A DNA stretch of 64,000 bases from Desulfobulbus sp. GTDB taxonomy: Bacteria > Desulfobacterota > Desulfobulbia > Desulfobulbales > Desulfobulbaceae. Below are positions 29,440 to 37,150 of the stretch, piece after piece. The stretch lies in contig JAITGO010000017.1 of NCBI GenBank assembly GCA_031280615.1, positions 372,001 to 436,000 of the forward strand. The letters are read 5' to 3'. Under the pieces are notes generated by a model that did no database searches, had not been told where the DNA came from, and worked only from the letters and a program-made list of their open reading frames with translations. Made by a program: the position numbers and the translations under genes. Numbering within the stretch: position 1 is the stretch's first letter; each line of letters opens with the position of its first letter.

Positions 29440-29455
29440 TGGCACGATTTGTGGT
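29440..29455 (+). promoter_or_regulatory. sigma-54-like promoter of the pilin gene
   Basis: TGGCACG at 29440-29446 matches the -24 element exactly. Ten bases after the GG, a GG (not the usual GC) occupies the -12 position (GTGGT, 29451-29455). The spacing is right. Transcription would start near 29467 and give a leader of ~80 nucleotides before the pilin start codon. Confidence 0.6.
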
Positions 29456-29547
29456 TATATGGTGGCAAATGAAAAAATCGCGTCCCGCGGCTTAACACGA
29501 TCAGCCGCTGGGTGCACATCCCCTACATCCTTCAAGGAGGCACAAGC

Positions 29548-29775
29548 ATGCTGCAGCATTTACGGAAAACAAAAAAGGACAACAAAGGCTTCACCCTGAT
29601 CGAGTTGATGATCGTTGTGGCGATCATCGGTATTTTGGCGGCCATCGCCATTCCGCAATTCTCGGCGTATCGCCAGCGTTCGTTCAACTCCTCGGCCACC
29701 AGCGATCTCCGCAACTTCAGAACGGTGATGGAAACGGATTTTGCTGATAACCAGCAATATACAGTGATGAATTAA
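29548..29775 (+). CDS. pilA: short type IV pilin, Geobacter PilA-N type
   Basis: A 75-residue major pilin. The leader [14 protein letters not shown] ends at the prepilin peptidase site G|F, with Glu5 in [20 protein letters not shown]. The mature chain is 61 residues, essentially only the N-terminal helix and a short tail. Its aromatic residues fall at 1, 24, 27, 32, 43, 51 and 57. As I remember the Geobacter sulfurreducens PilA sequence, it has the same length and aromatics at 1, 24, 27, 32, 51 and 57, so F43 is extra. CAAGGAGG lies 7 bases before the ATG at 29548. The globular beta domain of ordinary pilins is missing and appears to be encoded by the next gene. Pilus assembly motor genes are not in the window. 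Confidence 0.95.
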   Translation: MLQHLRKTKKDNKGFTLIELMIVVAIIGILAAIAIPQFSAYRQRSFNSSATSDLRNFRTVMETDFADNQQYTVMN

Positions 29776-29835
29776 TGAAATTATTACAATAATTATTGTA
29801 CATTTATTTGCAAAATATTAATGCGGAGAATAATA

Positions 29836-30171
29836 ATGAAAAAAGTAATGTTTGTTGGGATTGCCTTATTGATGTCTGTTGGTTGTGCGCAAGCAGCAGG
29901 AAAAAAGTGGGAAGGAGGACAACCTTCACCGATTACAGACGCGAAGAGCGTGTTGTCGACCTATAAAGTATCTAACAACGTCACGCTGCAATGTATTGCT
30001 AGTACCTTTGCCTATGCCGCTTATTCGGAGCATCTGCAGGGTACGAGGGTGCTGGGTGCGGCATCTGGAGATACCATGATGTATTATCAAGAGAAAAATC
30101 CAGGAAGTACTCATGCCGCCCCCGCTAGTAGTCTGTCGGACCAGTTTAACTCCGGCTGGACATCTCTGTAA
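29836..30171 (+). CDS. secreted pilin C-terminal-domain-like partner (PilA-C type)
   Basis: A 111-residue protein with a Sec signal peptide (MKKVMFVGIALLMSVGCAQA) and no prepilin helix. The rest is compact and beta-prone: SNNVTLQCIASTFAYAAYSE, then HLQGTRVLGAASGDTMMYYQ and a final GWTSL. The (S/H)xxGxxxxGaaSxxTxxYY pattern resembles the globular domain of deltaproteobacterial pilins. A Sec-type cleavage after AQA is likely; the GC preceding it could also be read as a weak lipobox. GGAGA lies 7 bases before the ATG at 29836. It starts 60 bases after the short pilin, is followed by a strong terminator and so forms a two-gene transcript with it. Confidence 0.8.
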   Translation: MKKVMFVGIALLMSVGCAQAAGKKWEGGQPSPITDAKSVLSTYKVSNNVTLQCIASTFAYAAYSEHLQGTRVLGAASGDTMMYYQEKNPGSTHAAPASSLSDQFNSGWTSL

Positions 30172-30210
30172 AAAATAAAATGCATTTATAATTAGTATTG
30201 ATTTCCTTTG

Positions 30211-30239
30211 AAAGGAAGGGCTTTTGCCCTTCCTTTTTT
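30211..30239 (+). terminator. terminator after the split pilin pair
   Basis: AAAGGAAGGGC (30211-30221) pairs with GCCCTTCCTTT (30226-30236) around TTTT, and the T-run extends to 30239. It would let the two pilin genes be expressed far above the membrane and glycan genes downstream. Confidence 0.92.
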
Positions 30240-30257
30240 CTTTTCACGTGATGCGAT

Positions 30258-31973
30258 ATGCGGCAATCGTTTACATGGTTGGTCATTGCTGTTTGTGTCC
30301 TCGGTATTTATTATCCCTCGATTTTTTCTGAAGGCCTGTCCATTGATGACCAACAGATGTTGCAAGCTCTGTTCAATACACAGCGCTTTGATCTGTTGGA
30401 TCTTTTTTGGCCATCGTCCTCACTCTACTATTATCGTCCACTGATAGGCCTGTCTTTTTGGGGCGACTATTTTCTGTTCGGCAGCCAAGAAGCAATCGTC
30501 CATCTGATCAATATCCTCATTCATCTCGCCAACACCCTACTCCTTTACAGGTTGTTGCGTACTGTCGTCCCGTCCGGGAAATATGAATGGCCGTTGTTGG
30601 TTGCCATTTTTTTCGGTATTCATCCTCTGACCACTGAACCTGTCAACTGGATTTCCGGTCGCACCGACCTGCTGGCCGGTTTTTTCGTGTTGTTGAGCAG
30701 TGTACTGTTTCTGGAAAACAGCAAAAAAAGAATGGTGCAGGATGCGTTGGCCGCATTGTGCTATCTTTGCGGCTTGTGGTCCAAGGAGGTAGCCATCGGT
30801 CTCTTGCCGGTGGTGTGTTTTGTTGTCCTGCAGGAACGAAATTTTTCCCTGCGGCACCATTGGCGTACCATCGTCCGAAGGGTGATTCTTTTTTTTGCGG
30901 TCACCTGCTTCTATGTCCTGATGCGCACCGGGGGGCGGATTGCCCAAGACACCGGCATTCTGACCGCAATGCAGGGAGGACATGGCGCCGAGCATTTCCT
31001 TTTGATCGACAAATTATTCAGTTTGATCAAGGCGATCGGATTTTACGCTCAGAAGATCCTCTGGCCCTTTCCGCTTAACTTTGCCATTGTTGACATCAAC
31101 CGGCCGGTAGCCATGGTGGTGGGTTGCGTTGCCATTGTCGGTGGTCTCGCTGCTGTGATTGCTTTTCGCCGTAGGAAGTCTCTGTTTGGCCTGGTCTGGA
31201 TGTTCTGCTTTCTGGCGCCATCCTTGCCGGTGGCCATCAACCGGATGGCCTGGACTCCTCTGGCCGAGCGGTATCTTTACCTGCCACTCATGGGACTTTG
31301 TGTACTGCTGGCAGTGCTGCTGGCGCGTATTCCGAAAAAAACGGCTGCAGTCGCCATCATGGCAGCGCTTCTTTTCGGCTGGGGTATTGCCACTGCCCAG
31401 AGAAATATTGTCTGGCAAACGAACCTCACTTTATGGCAAGATGTGGTAGAAAAATCTCCTGATTTTACTCCCGGACACAACGATTATGCCATCGCCCTGA
31501 TACGCGAGGGAAAAAAGACCGAAGCACAATGGCATCTTGCCCGCGCCGTATCGCTGGTCAAGGACAAGGGAAAGGAACGGGTGCAAATGAACTATGCCTT
31601 GCAGGAAGAGAGCTCGCTTGAGCAGAAGGTCGTACGATTGGACTCAATATTATCCAATGGAGATGTAACTGCGCGTACCACTACCTTGCAGAGCATGATC
31701 CGACTCATCAACGATACCTTAGCGCGTGATCCGTTTGACCATGGCCAGCGAATGGTCTGGGCCAGAAAATTGCTTAGTTACGAGCAGCAACTTGCAGAAT
31801 TGGATAGTAATCCATACCATACTTACCGCATCGGCCAACTTCATCAGGCCCTCGGCGAGAAGGAAGCCGCGCGCACGGCTTTTGATCAGGTCTGCCGAAC
31901 CAGTAACGATTATTTCACGCAGCCGGCTTGCACTCTGGCCAAGCGGCTTGCTCAGGAAACCGCCGGACAATAA
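30258..31973 (+). CDS. GT-C-fold membrane protein, TMTC/O-mannosyltransferase-like
   Basis: A 571-residue inner-membrane protein with about ten hydrophobic helices in residues 1-370 and a soluble helical tail (residues ~385-571) with TPR-like pairs. An acidic site SIDDQQ follows the first helix, as expected for a GT-C glycosyltransferase. The segment FFGIHPLTTEPVNWISGRTD followed by LLAGFFVLL is very like TMTC-type TPR O-mannosyltransferases. It probably moves a sugar from a lipid carrier to a protein or glycan outside the membrane. Its place right after the pilin pair makes the pilin a candidate acceptor, but that is inference. The ribosome binding site is weak. Confidence 0.78.
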   Translation: MRQSFTWLVIAVCVLGIYYPSIFSEGLSIDDQQMLQALFNTQRFDLLDLFWPSSSLYYYRPLIGLSFWGDYFLFGSQEAIVHLINILIHLANTLLLYRLLRTVVPSGKYEWPLLVAIFFGIHPLTTEPVNWISGRTDLLAGFFVLLSSVLFLENSKKRMVQDALAALCYLCGLWSKEVAIGLLPVVCFVVLQERNFSLRHHWRTIVRRVILFFAVTCFYVLMRTGGRIAQDTGILTAMQGGHGAEHFLLIDKLFSLIKAIGFYAQKILWPFPLNFAIVDINRPVAMVVGCVAIVGGLAAVIAFRRRKSLFGLVWMFCFLAPSLPVAINRMAWTPLAERYLYLPLMGLCVLLAVLLARIPKKTAAVAIMAALLFGWGIATAQRNIVWQTNLTLWQDVVEKSPDFTPGHNDYAIALIREGKKTEAQWHLARAVSLVKDKGKERVQMNYALQEESSLEQKVVRLDSILSNGDVTARTTTLQSMIRLINDTLARDPFDHGQRMVWARKLLSYEQQLAELDSNPYHTYRIGQLHQALGEKEAARTAFDQVCRTSNDYFTQPACTLAKRLAQETAGQ

Positions 31974-31978
31974 TTACC

Positions 31979-32794
31979 ATGCACGCATTCGCAGCCATAT
32001 GGGCCATCGGCATCGCCACCATGAAGGGCGGCCTGCGGGATCGCCTGATCCAAAGCCTGCTATTGGCCGGTTTCTTTTTTCTCTTCTCCACCATGGTGTT
32101 CAGCAGTTTTTCCATGCGGCAGCCCATGGAGGTGGCGATCAACTACAGCCTGGCCACAGTCCAGATTTTGGCCGTGCTCATCACCCTGTTTCTGGGGTTA
32201 AATCTCCTTTCCAGGGAAATCGAAAGCCGCGCGGGTCATGGTGTGCTGACTCAGCCGCTTTCACGTTCCGCCTATGTCCTTGGCAAGTTTTTCGGCCTCA
32301 TGCTTTTATGCTGTATCGTCGTGGCCTTTCTCGCATTATGCGCGGTTATCGGCGTTCTACTGGTTCGAGCCGGTACCCCCAACGCTCCTCTCATTTTGTG
32401 GGAGAATTTTGGTCTTTCCCTGATGGGGATTCTGTTGATCTCCCTGCTGTTGGGAGCGGCAAGCCTGCTCTTTTGTGCGGTGGCAACATCGGCTATTCTG
32501 CCGTTTCTGGCAACAATCGCGATCTGGGTGATTGGCAACAGTACCCAAACAGTGAAGAATTACCTGGATGCCAATATTGCTGATCAAGCGATGACGCCGC
32601 AACTCAAGGCCATCATCACCGGTGCTTATTATGTGTTTCCCAATTTGAGCCTGCTTGATTTCAAGGTGTATGCCATCTACGGTCTACCGCTTGCCGCCGC
32701 TCAGGTCGGTTTTGCCCTGACGTACGGTCTGGCGTATACCATCGTGCTATTGACACTGGCGACCAGATTGTTTCAAACGCGGGACATGCTATGA
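31979..32794 (+). CDS. ABC-2-type transporter permease
   Basis: A 271-residue membrane protein with six hydrophobic segments, starting around residues 25-45 (SLLLAGFFFLFSTMVFSSFS) and 60-80. The cytoplasmic loop SREIESRAGHGVLTQPLSRS is typical of ABC-2 permeases that pair with separate ATPases. It starts 5 bases after the previous stop and overlaps the next start by four bases (ATGA), so it belongs to the same operon. The matching ATPase is at 33626. From memory, Geobacter carries an ABC pair close to its pilA genes. Confidence 0.85.
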   Translation: MHAFAAIWAIGIATMKGGLRDRLIQSLLLAGFFFLFSTMVFSSFSMRQPMEVAINYSLATVQILAVLITLFLGLNLLSREIESRAGHGVLTQPLSRSAYVLGKFFGLMLLCCIVVAFLALCAVIGVLLVRAGTPNAPLILWENFGLSLMGILLISLLLGAASLLFCAVATSAILPFLATIAIWVIGNSTQTVKNYLDANIADQAMTPQLKAIITGAYYVFPNLSLLDFKVYAIYGLPLAAAQVGFALTYGLAYTIVLLTLATRLFQTRDML

Positions 32795-33660
32795 AACAGC
32801 TTGCCTGCCTGGCTATTCCAATCGGTTTGTTGGTCTGGCTACTCGTTACCTTTTCGCCGTTATACAAAAACACTCTGGAGCCGCTACGGTTTCCGACCTA
32901 TCCGCCGACCATTGCCTTGGAAATCATGTCGCTGGGCAATCGCGAGTTGGTCTCTACATTCATCTTTTATAACGCCCAGTTTTATTTTGGAGAAAAATAT
33001 GCCTGGCGGCAGGAGGCCCCCGAGTACCAACGCTTGTTCGTGGCTCTGGACAAGGCAACTGATCTGGATCCCCGGAATATGGATTGCTATTATCTTGCCC
33101 AGGGGCTTTTTTCGGATATCACGCCGGCCATTCCGGTGCTCAATCGTCTATTGGAGAAAGGGATGCGGGCGCGGCCCACAGACTGGTATCTACCTTTCTT
33201 TATCGGCGCCAATTACTATTTTCAACTGAAGGATCCAGTCAATGCGGCGGAATACATGCAAAAAGCCGCCGAAATTAGTCCTGATAAGGATTTTTTCGCT
33301 TCACTCAGTGCCCGCATGTTGTACCAGGGCAACCAGACCGAAGCCGCCATCGCTTACCTCAAAGCCTTTATCAAACAGACAAACAATCCGGCGATCCGAG
33401 CGAAACTGACGCTTCGGCTGCATTCCTTGCAAGCCATTGCATTTCTTGAGCACAGCGTCGCTGATTTCATCAAGGCAAAGGGGAGGCTGCCCCACAATCT
33501 TGAAGAGGTGGTGCACGCCGGCCTGATCGATGCCATTCCCGCCGATCCTTACGGAGGCACTTTTTATTTGGAGAATTCGGGAAGGGTGTACACTACCAGC
33601 AAATTGACTGAAACATGGAAAGATCATGACAAGCGCCATCAAGACCAGCAATCTCGGTAA
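32791..33660 (+). CDS. TPR-like membrane-anchored protein of the ABC exporter operon
   Basis: A 289-residue protein with one N-terminal membrane helix (LACLAIPIGLLVWLLVTF) and a helical repeat body (LDKATDLDPRNMDCYYLAQG, NAAEYMQKAAEISPDKDFFA) that reads as TPR units. The C-terminus GRLPHNLEEVVHAGLIDAIP, followed by ADPYGG, recalls the C-terminal segment of pseudopilins (LPxxLEELV...IPxDPxG). It overlaps the permease before it by 4 bases and the ATPase after it by 35 bases, an arrangement that suggests one complex. The function is not known. Confidence 0.75.
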   Translation: MKQLACLAIPIGLLVWLLVTFSPLYKNTLEPLRFPTYPPTIALEIMSLGNRELVSTFIFYNAQFYFGEKYAWRQEAPEYQRLFVALDKATDLDPRNMDCYYLAQGLFSDITPAIPVLNRLLEKGMRARPTDWYLPFFIGANYYFQLKDPVNAAEYMQKAAEISPDKDFFASLSARMLYQGNQTEAAIAYLKAFIKQTNNPAIRAKLTLRLHSLQAIAFLEHSVADFIKAKGRLPHNLEEVVHAGLIDAIPADPYGGTFYLENSGRVYTTSKLTETWKDHDKRHQDQQSR

Positions 33661-34591
33661 ATGGTATAAAAAAGGTGTTCGAGGCCAGAAAATTGAGGCC
33701 CTCGTCGATCTGAATCTGGAGGTGCGTGAGGGTGAGGTATTCGGCTTTATTGGAGGGAATGGAGCTGGCAAAAGCACGACCATCAAAATTCTGATGGGAT
33801 TGAACCGGCCAACAGCCGGGCAGGCGTTTATTTTCGATACCCGGATAGATGACCCTGCCGCCCGGGATCGGGTGGGATATCTTTCGGAGCACCCTCAGTT
33901 TTACGATTTCCTCACTCCGCTCGAATTGTTTCGGCTGATGGGAACGTTGCGCCGGATGGAGGGCAAACGTATTCATCAGCGTGCCGATGAATTGCTTCAC
34001 TTGGTTGCTCTGGCCGATGCGTCCAATCGCAGGATTAAGGGCTTTTCCAAAGGAATGGTGCAGCGGCTTGGTATCGCCGTCGCCTTGCTGGGCGACCCGG
34101 AGTTGCTGATACTTGACGAACCGATGAGCGGGCTCGATCCCCTAGGACGCCATCTGGTGGCCAACATCATCCGGGAATTGCAGCAACAGGGCAAGACGAT
34201 TTTTTTTAGTACCCATATCATTCCGGATATCGAAACCCTTTGCGATCGTGTCGGCATTTTGGTCCGTGGGCATCAGAAATATGCAGGTTCCATCCATGAG
34301 GCTCTCTATCCTCAAGGCAGCCGTTTCGAGATCACCGTCCGAATGCCGGAACAGTGGAAAGTGGAGCAGAGCAGCTTTGCTCGAAAACCCCTGCTTTGGC
34401 AAAAAAACGTGTTGTATCGATTCGAAATAGAAGAGACGGAGATTGCCGCCACGGTGCAAGCCGTGATGGATCAGGGTGGTAGCGTGGCAACGCTCGAGCC
34501 CAAGAGGCGCTCGCTGGAAGAGCTTTTTCTGCAATTGTCCGAGGATAGTGTGCCAAACCTGGGAGATGCCGTACCGACGACGGTATCGTGA
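33626..34591 (+). CDS. ABC transporter ATP-binding protein
   Basis: A 321-residue ATPase. Walker A is GGNGAGKST (near residue 44), the signature is FSKGMVQRLGIA (a variant of LSGGQ), Walker B is LLILDEPMSGLDP, and the switch His is in FFSTHIIPD. A C-terminal extension (~220-321) with DUF-like beta structure is usual for the CcmA/NatA-like group. It is the energy subunit for the permease at 31979 and overlaps the intervening TPR gene. Drug, lipid or glycan export are all possible. Confidence 0.92.
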   Translation: MTSAIKTSNLGKWYKKGVRGQKIEALVDLNLEVREGEVFGFIGGNGAGKSTTIKILMGLNRPTAGQAFIFDTRIDDPAARDRVGYLSEHPQFYDFLTPLELFRLMGTLRRMEGKRIHQRADELLHLVALADASNRRIKGFSKGMVQRLGIAVALLGDPELLILDEPMSGLDPLGRHLVANIIRELQQQGKTIFFSTHIIPDIETLCDRVGILVRGHQKYAGSIHEALYPQGSRFEITVRMPEQWKVEQSSFARKPLLWQKNVLYRFEIEETEIAATVQAVMDQGGSVATLEPKRRSLEELFLQLSEDSVPNLGDAVPTTVS

Positions 34592-34603
34592 GAAAAGGTT
34601 TCC

Positions 34604-35470
34604 ATGGTGTTTTTTTTGTCAGTCATCCGTCTTTTCCGACCAAAGCAGTGGCTGAAGAATCTTCTCCTGATTTTTCCGCCACTCTTTGGCGGGGTACTGT
34701 TCAGTCCGGAAATCCTGCGCAGCCTTTTTTTTCCAGTCCTTGCCTTCTGTTTGGCATCAAGCGCCAATTACGCCTGCAATGACGTGCTTGACGCGGAAAA
34801 GGATGCTCTGCATCCTACCAAGAAACACCGCCCCATTCCCGCAGGCAAAGTGAGCAAGCATACAGCCTTGCTGGCTGGTGGCCTGCTCTTTTGTGCCGCT
34901 TTTTTTTGCGCCATTGCCACGTCTTGGACATTCACCGCGATTCTGGCCGTCTATGTGGTGCTCATGGGATGCTACAGTCTCTGGCTGAAGCATGTCGTGG
35001 TGCTCGATATTTTTGTGATCGCTACAGGATTTTTACTTCGGCTCGAGGCTGGTGCACAAGCGGTACACGTGCCTGTTTCCACCTGGCTGTTCCTTTCCGT
35101 CTTTTTTTTGGCCATGTTTCTCAGCATAGGAAAAAGAGTCAGTGAAAAATCGATGCTCGCGGGGCCTTCAGCCTCCCTTCATCGAAAAACTCTGGCTCAG
35201 TACCCGGACGCATATCTCGAGGGGGTGATGCTGATGACCGGCACGGCCGCCATGCTCACGTATGCATTGTATACGATTGATCATGCCAACCTGCTTTATA
35301 CTGTGCCATTGTGCTGTCTTGGTCTTTTTCGCTATATGTTCTGGATCAAAATCGGTAATAATGGCGACCCCAGCGAGGCATTGCTTCATGATCCTTTTCT
35401 TGCCGGAATTAGCGCTGTCTGGTTTTTGACAATCATCGGCACAAAATATTTGATCCCTATCTTGAGGTAA
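34604..35470 (+). CDS. UbiA-family prenyltransferase, decaprenyl-phosphate phosphoribosyltransferase-like
   Basis: A 288-residue membrane protein with about eight helices. The first Asp-rich motif NYACNDVLDAEKDALHPTKK followed by HRPIPAGKV is that of the UbiA family and closest to the branch that attaches phosphoribose to polyprenyl phosphate (the mycobacterial Rv3806c type). A second acidic region lies in QYPDAYLEG. In that branch the product feeds arabinofuranose donors. Here, with glycosyltransferases around it, a ribosyl or arabinosyl lipid donor for surface glycan is plausible. It starts 12 bases after the ABC ATPase gene. Confidence 0.82.
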   Translation: MVFFLSVIRLFRPKQWLKNLLLIFPPLFGGVLFSPEILRSLFFPVLAFCLASSANYACNDVLDAEKDALHPTKKHRPIPAGKVSKHTALLAGGLLFCAAFFCAIATSWTFTAILAVYVVLMGCYSLWLKHVVVLDIFVIATGFLLRLEAGAQAVHVPVSTWLFLSVFFLAMFLSIGKRVSEKSMLAGPSASLHRKTLAQYPDAYLEGVMLMTGTAAMLTYALYTIDHANLLYTVPLCCLGLFRYMFWIKIGNNGDPSEALLHDPFLAGISAVWFLTIIGTKYLIPILR

Positions 35471-35477
35471 TTCAATC

Positions 35478-36380
35478 GTGCGCCGCTGCATTCTTCAGAA
35501 TTTGTTCAGACTTTTCCCCTTTGAACTCAAGGGAGACGCGGTGCTGACACCTGCAACAGGGGATACGCGCATTTCTTGCGTCATCAATTTTTATGGGCGG
35601 CTCGATCTTTTGCAGGGGATACTGTTCTCTCTAGCTGATCAAGATTATCCACGGGATCGGTTCGAGGTGCTGTTGGTCGAGGACCGCGGTGGTACAGTGG
35701 CTGGAAGGAAGCTCTCCGAATCTTTCGCTTCATGCTTGCCGGTCCGTTATCTGCCCCTGGATCGACATTTCGGCAAAATGGGGTATGCCCGCAATTATGG
35801 ATTGGTCCAAAGCCAAGGGAAAATCATCCTATTTCTTGATGATGATACTGTTCTGCTTCAGCGCGATTTTTTAACCCAAATCGACGCGCTTTTTGCTGAA
35901 CACAGGGATATCGACGTGCTTGTACCCCATGGCCAGGCTAGTTACACCCTCGTTGCCGGCCACTACGATTTTCACGATCCTTATTTCATGACCAGCCGTT
36001 GTACGGCTTATCGACGAGAAGTGCTTCAAGACCTCGGTGGATTCATGGAATCGTTTGTGGGGCAGGAGGATGTGGAATTTGTGACCCGATTCACAATTGC
36101 AAACAAGAAAGCACTCCAAACCGCTACGCTGCGATATGCACATCCTCCCCTGTTAGTTCCCAACACTCGTAAATCAAGGGCAGTGGGTTTTTCGTTTTAC
36201 AATCTCAGAAATAGGTATTCCTGGCCAGTTTGGTTGCTGTTGCTCTGCAACTGCGCACGTCATGCTCCATTGATTCTGTTTCCATCTCGCCGATGCAGGG
36301 AACAAGGTCGCTTCGGTATTGGTTTTCTCTGGGGGATTGTTGATGGCATAAAGGGTAGGCAAGGACAGGTGTACGGATGA
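35478..36380 (+). CDS. family 2 glycosyltransferase
   Basis: A 300-residue GT-A enzyme. The nucleotide-sugar fold begins at SCVINFYGRLDLLQGILFSL, the metal-binding DxD-type motif is LFLDDDTVLL, and GQEDVEFVTRF supplies the ED acceptor-side motif. No helix is needed for membrane insertion, though the C-terminal segment WPVWLLLLCNCARHAPLIL is hydrophobic. It starts at a GTG seven bases after the prenyltransferase stop and overlaps the next gene by ATGA. Sugar specificity cannot be predicted. Confidence 0.88.
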   Translation: MRRCILQNLFRLFPFELKGDAVLTPATGDTRISCVINFYGRLDLLQGILFSLADQDYPRDRFEVLLVEDRGGTVAGRKLSESFASCLPVRYLPLDRHFGKMGYARNYGLVQSQGKIILFLDDDTVLLQRDFLTQIDALFAEHRDIDVLVPHGQASYTLVAGHYDFHDPYFMTSRCTAYRREVLQDLGGFMESFVGQEDVEFVTRFTIANKKALQTATLRYAHPPLLVPNTRKSRAVGFSFYNLRNRYSWPVWLLLLCNCARHAPLILFPSRRCREQGRFGIGFLWGIVDGIKGRQGQVYG

Positions 36381-37150
36381 TTAAGAGGCTCTATCAATAC
36401 AGAGACCTATTACTGGTTTTTATCTGGCGCGAATTTATAATTCGCTACAAGCAAACATCGATTGGTATACTCTGGGCCATTCTTCAACCTGTCAGTTTGA
36501 TGCTGTTGTTCACCTTCATCTTCGGTGTGGTTTTGCATACCACACAGAAGGATTATCCATTTACTCTTTTCTATTTTGCGGGAGTATTGCCCTGGACCTT
36601 TTTTTCCGGGGCAACGATTTTTTCTGTTACTAGCCTCTCGAGCAATTTCCATTTGGTGACGAAAATTTATTTTCCCCGTGAAATTATCCCCCTTTCCGGT
36701 GTAGCCATTAATTTTATCGATTATCTCATCGGCCTTGCCGTGTATTTTTTGTTTTTACTTGTTTATGGAATTCCATTCACTTGGAATATGCTCTGGCTTG
36801 TTCCACTTTTGGGTATGTTGGTTCTGTTCACAACATCTGTCTCGCTTCTGCTATCGGCTCTGAATGTGTATTACCGTGATGTGAAATTGGCCACCACCTT
36901 TCTCATCCAATTTTTATTTTTTGCCACGCCGGTTATCTATTCAATCGATGCGGTCAGTAATCGATGGAAATATTTACTTTTTTTGAACCCTTTAACTTTT
37001 ATCGTTGAAAATATGCGTCGAGTGACCATCGAAGGCCGGGAAATCGTCTTCTGGCAATTCGCCATTGAGGCAATAGGAGTTATCTTGCTGTACCAGGTTA
37101 TTTACCGGGTTTTCATCCGAATTGAGCGGGCTTTTGCTGATGTCATCTGA
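36377..37150 (+). CDS. polysaccharide ABC exporter permease (Wzm/TagG-like)
   Basis: A 257-residue ABC-2 permease. The amphipathic start YRDLLLVFIWREFIIRYKQT and the next segment SIGILWAILQPVSLMLLFTF are characteristic of O-antigen, capsule and teichoic acid exporters. Six membrane helices follow, with NVYYRDV in the loop before the fifth. It pairs with the Wzt-like ATPase at 37140, whose start lies inside this gene's last codons. It would carry an undecaprenyl-linked glycan across the inner membrane. Confidence 0.92.
   Translation: MIKRLYQYRDLLLVFIWREFIIRYKQTSIGILWAILQPVSLMLLFTFIFGVVLHTTQKDYPFTLFYFAGVLPWTFFSGATIFSVTSLSSNFHLVTKIYFPREIIPLSGVAINFIDYLIGLAVYFLFLLVYGIPFTWNMLWLVPLLGMLVLFTTSVSLLLSALNVYYRDVKLATTFLIQFLFFATPVIYSIDAVSNRWKYLLFLNPLTFIVENMRRVTIEGREIVFWQFAIEAIGVILLYQVIYRVFIRIERAFADVI

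Noticed and set aside
29440..29455. Calling this a perfect sigma-54 promoter
   Set aside because: The -24 element is perfect but the -12 GC is replaced by GG, so it is reported only as sigma-54-like.
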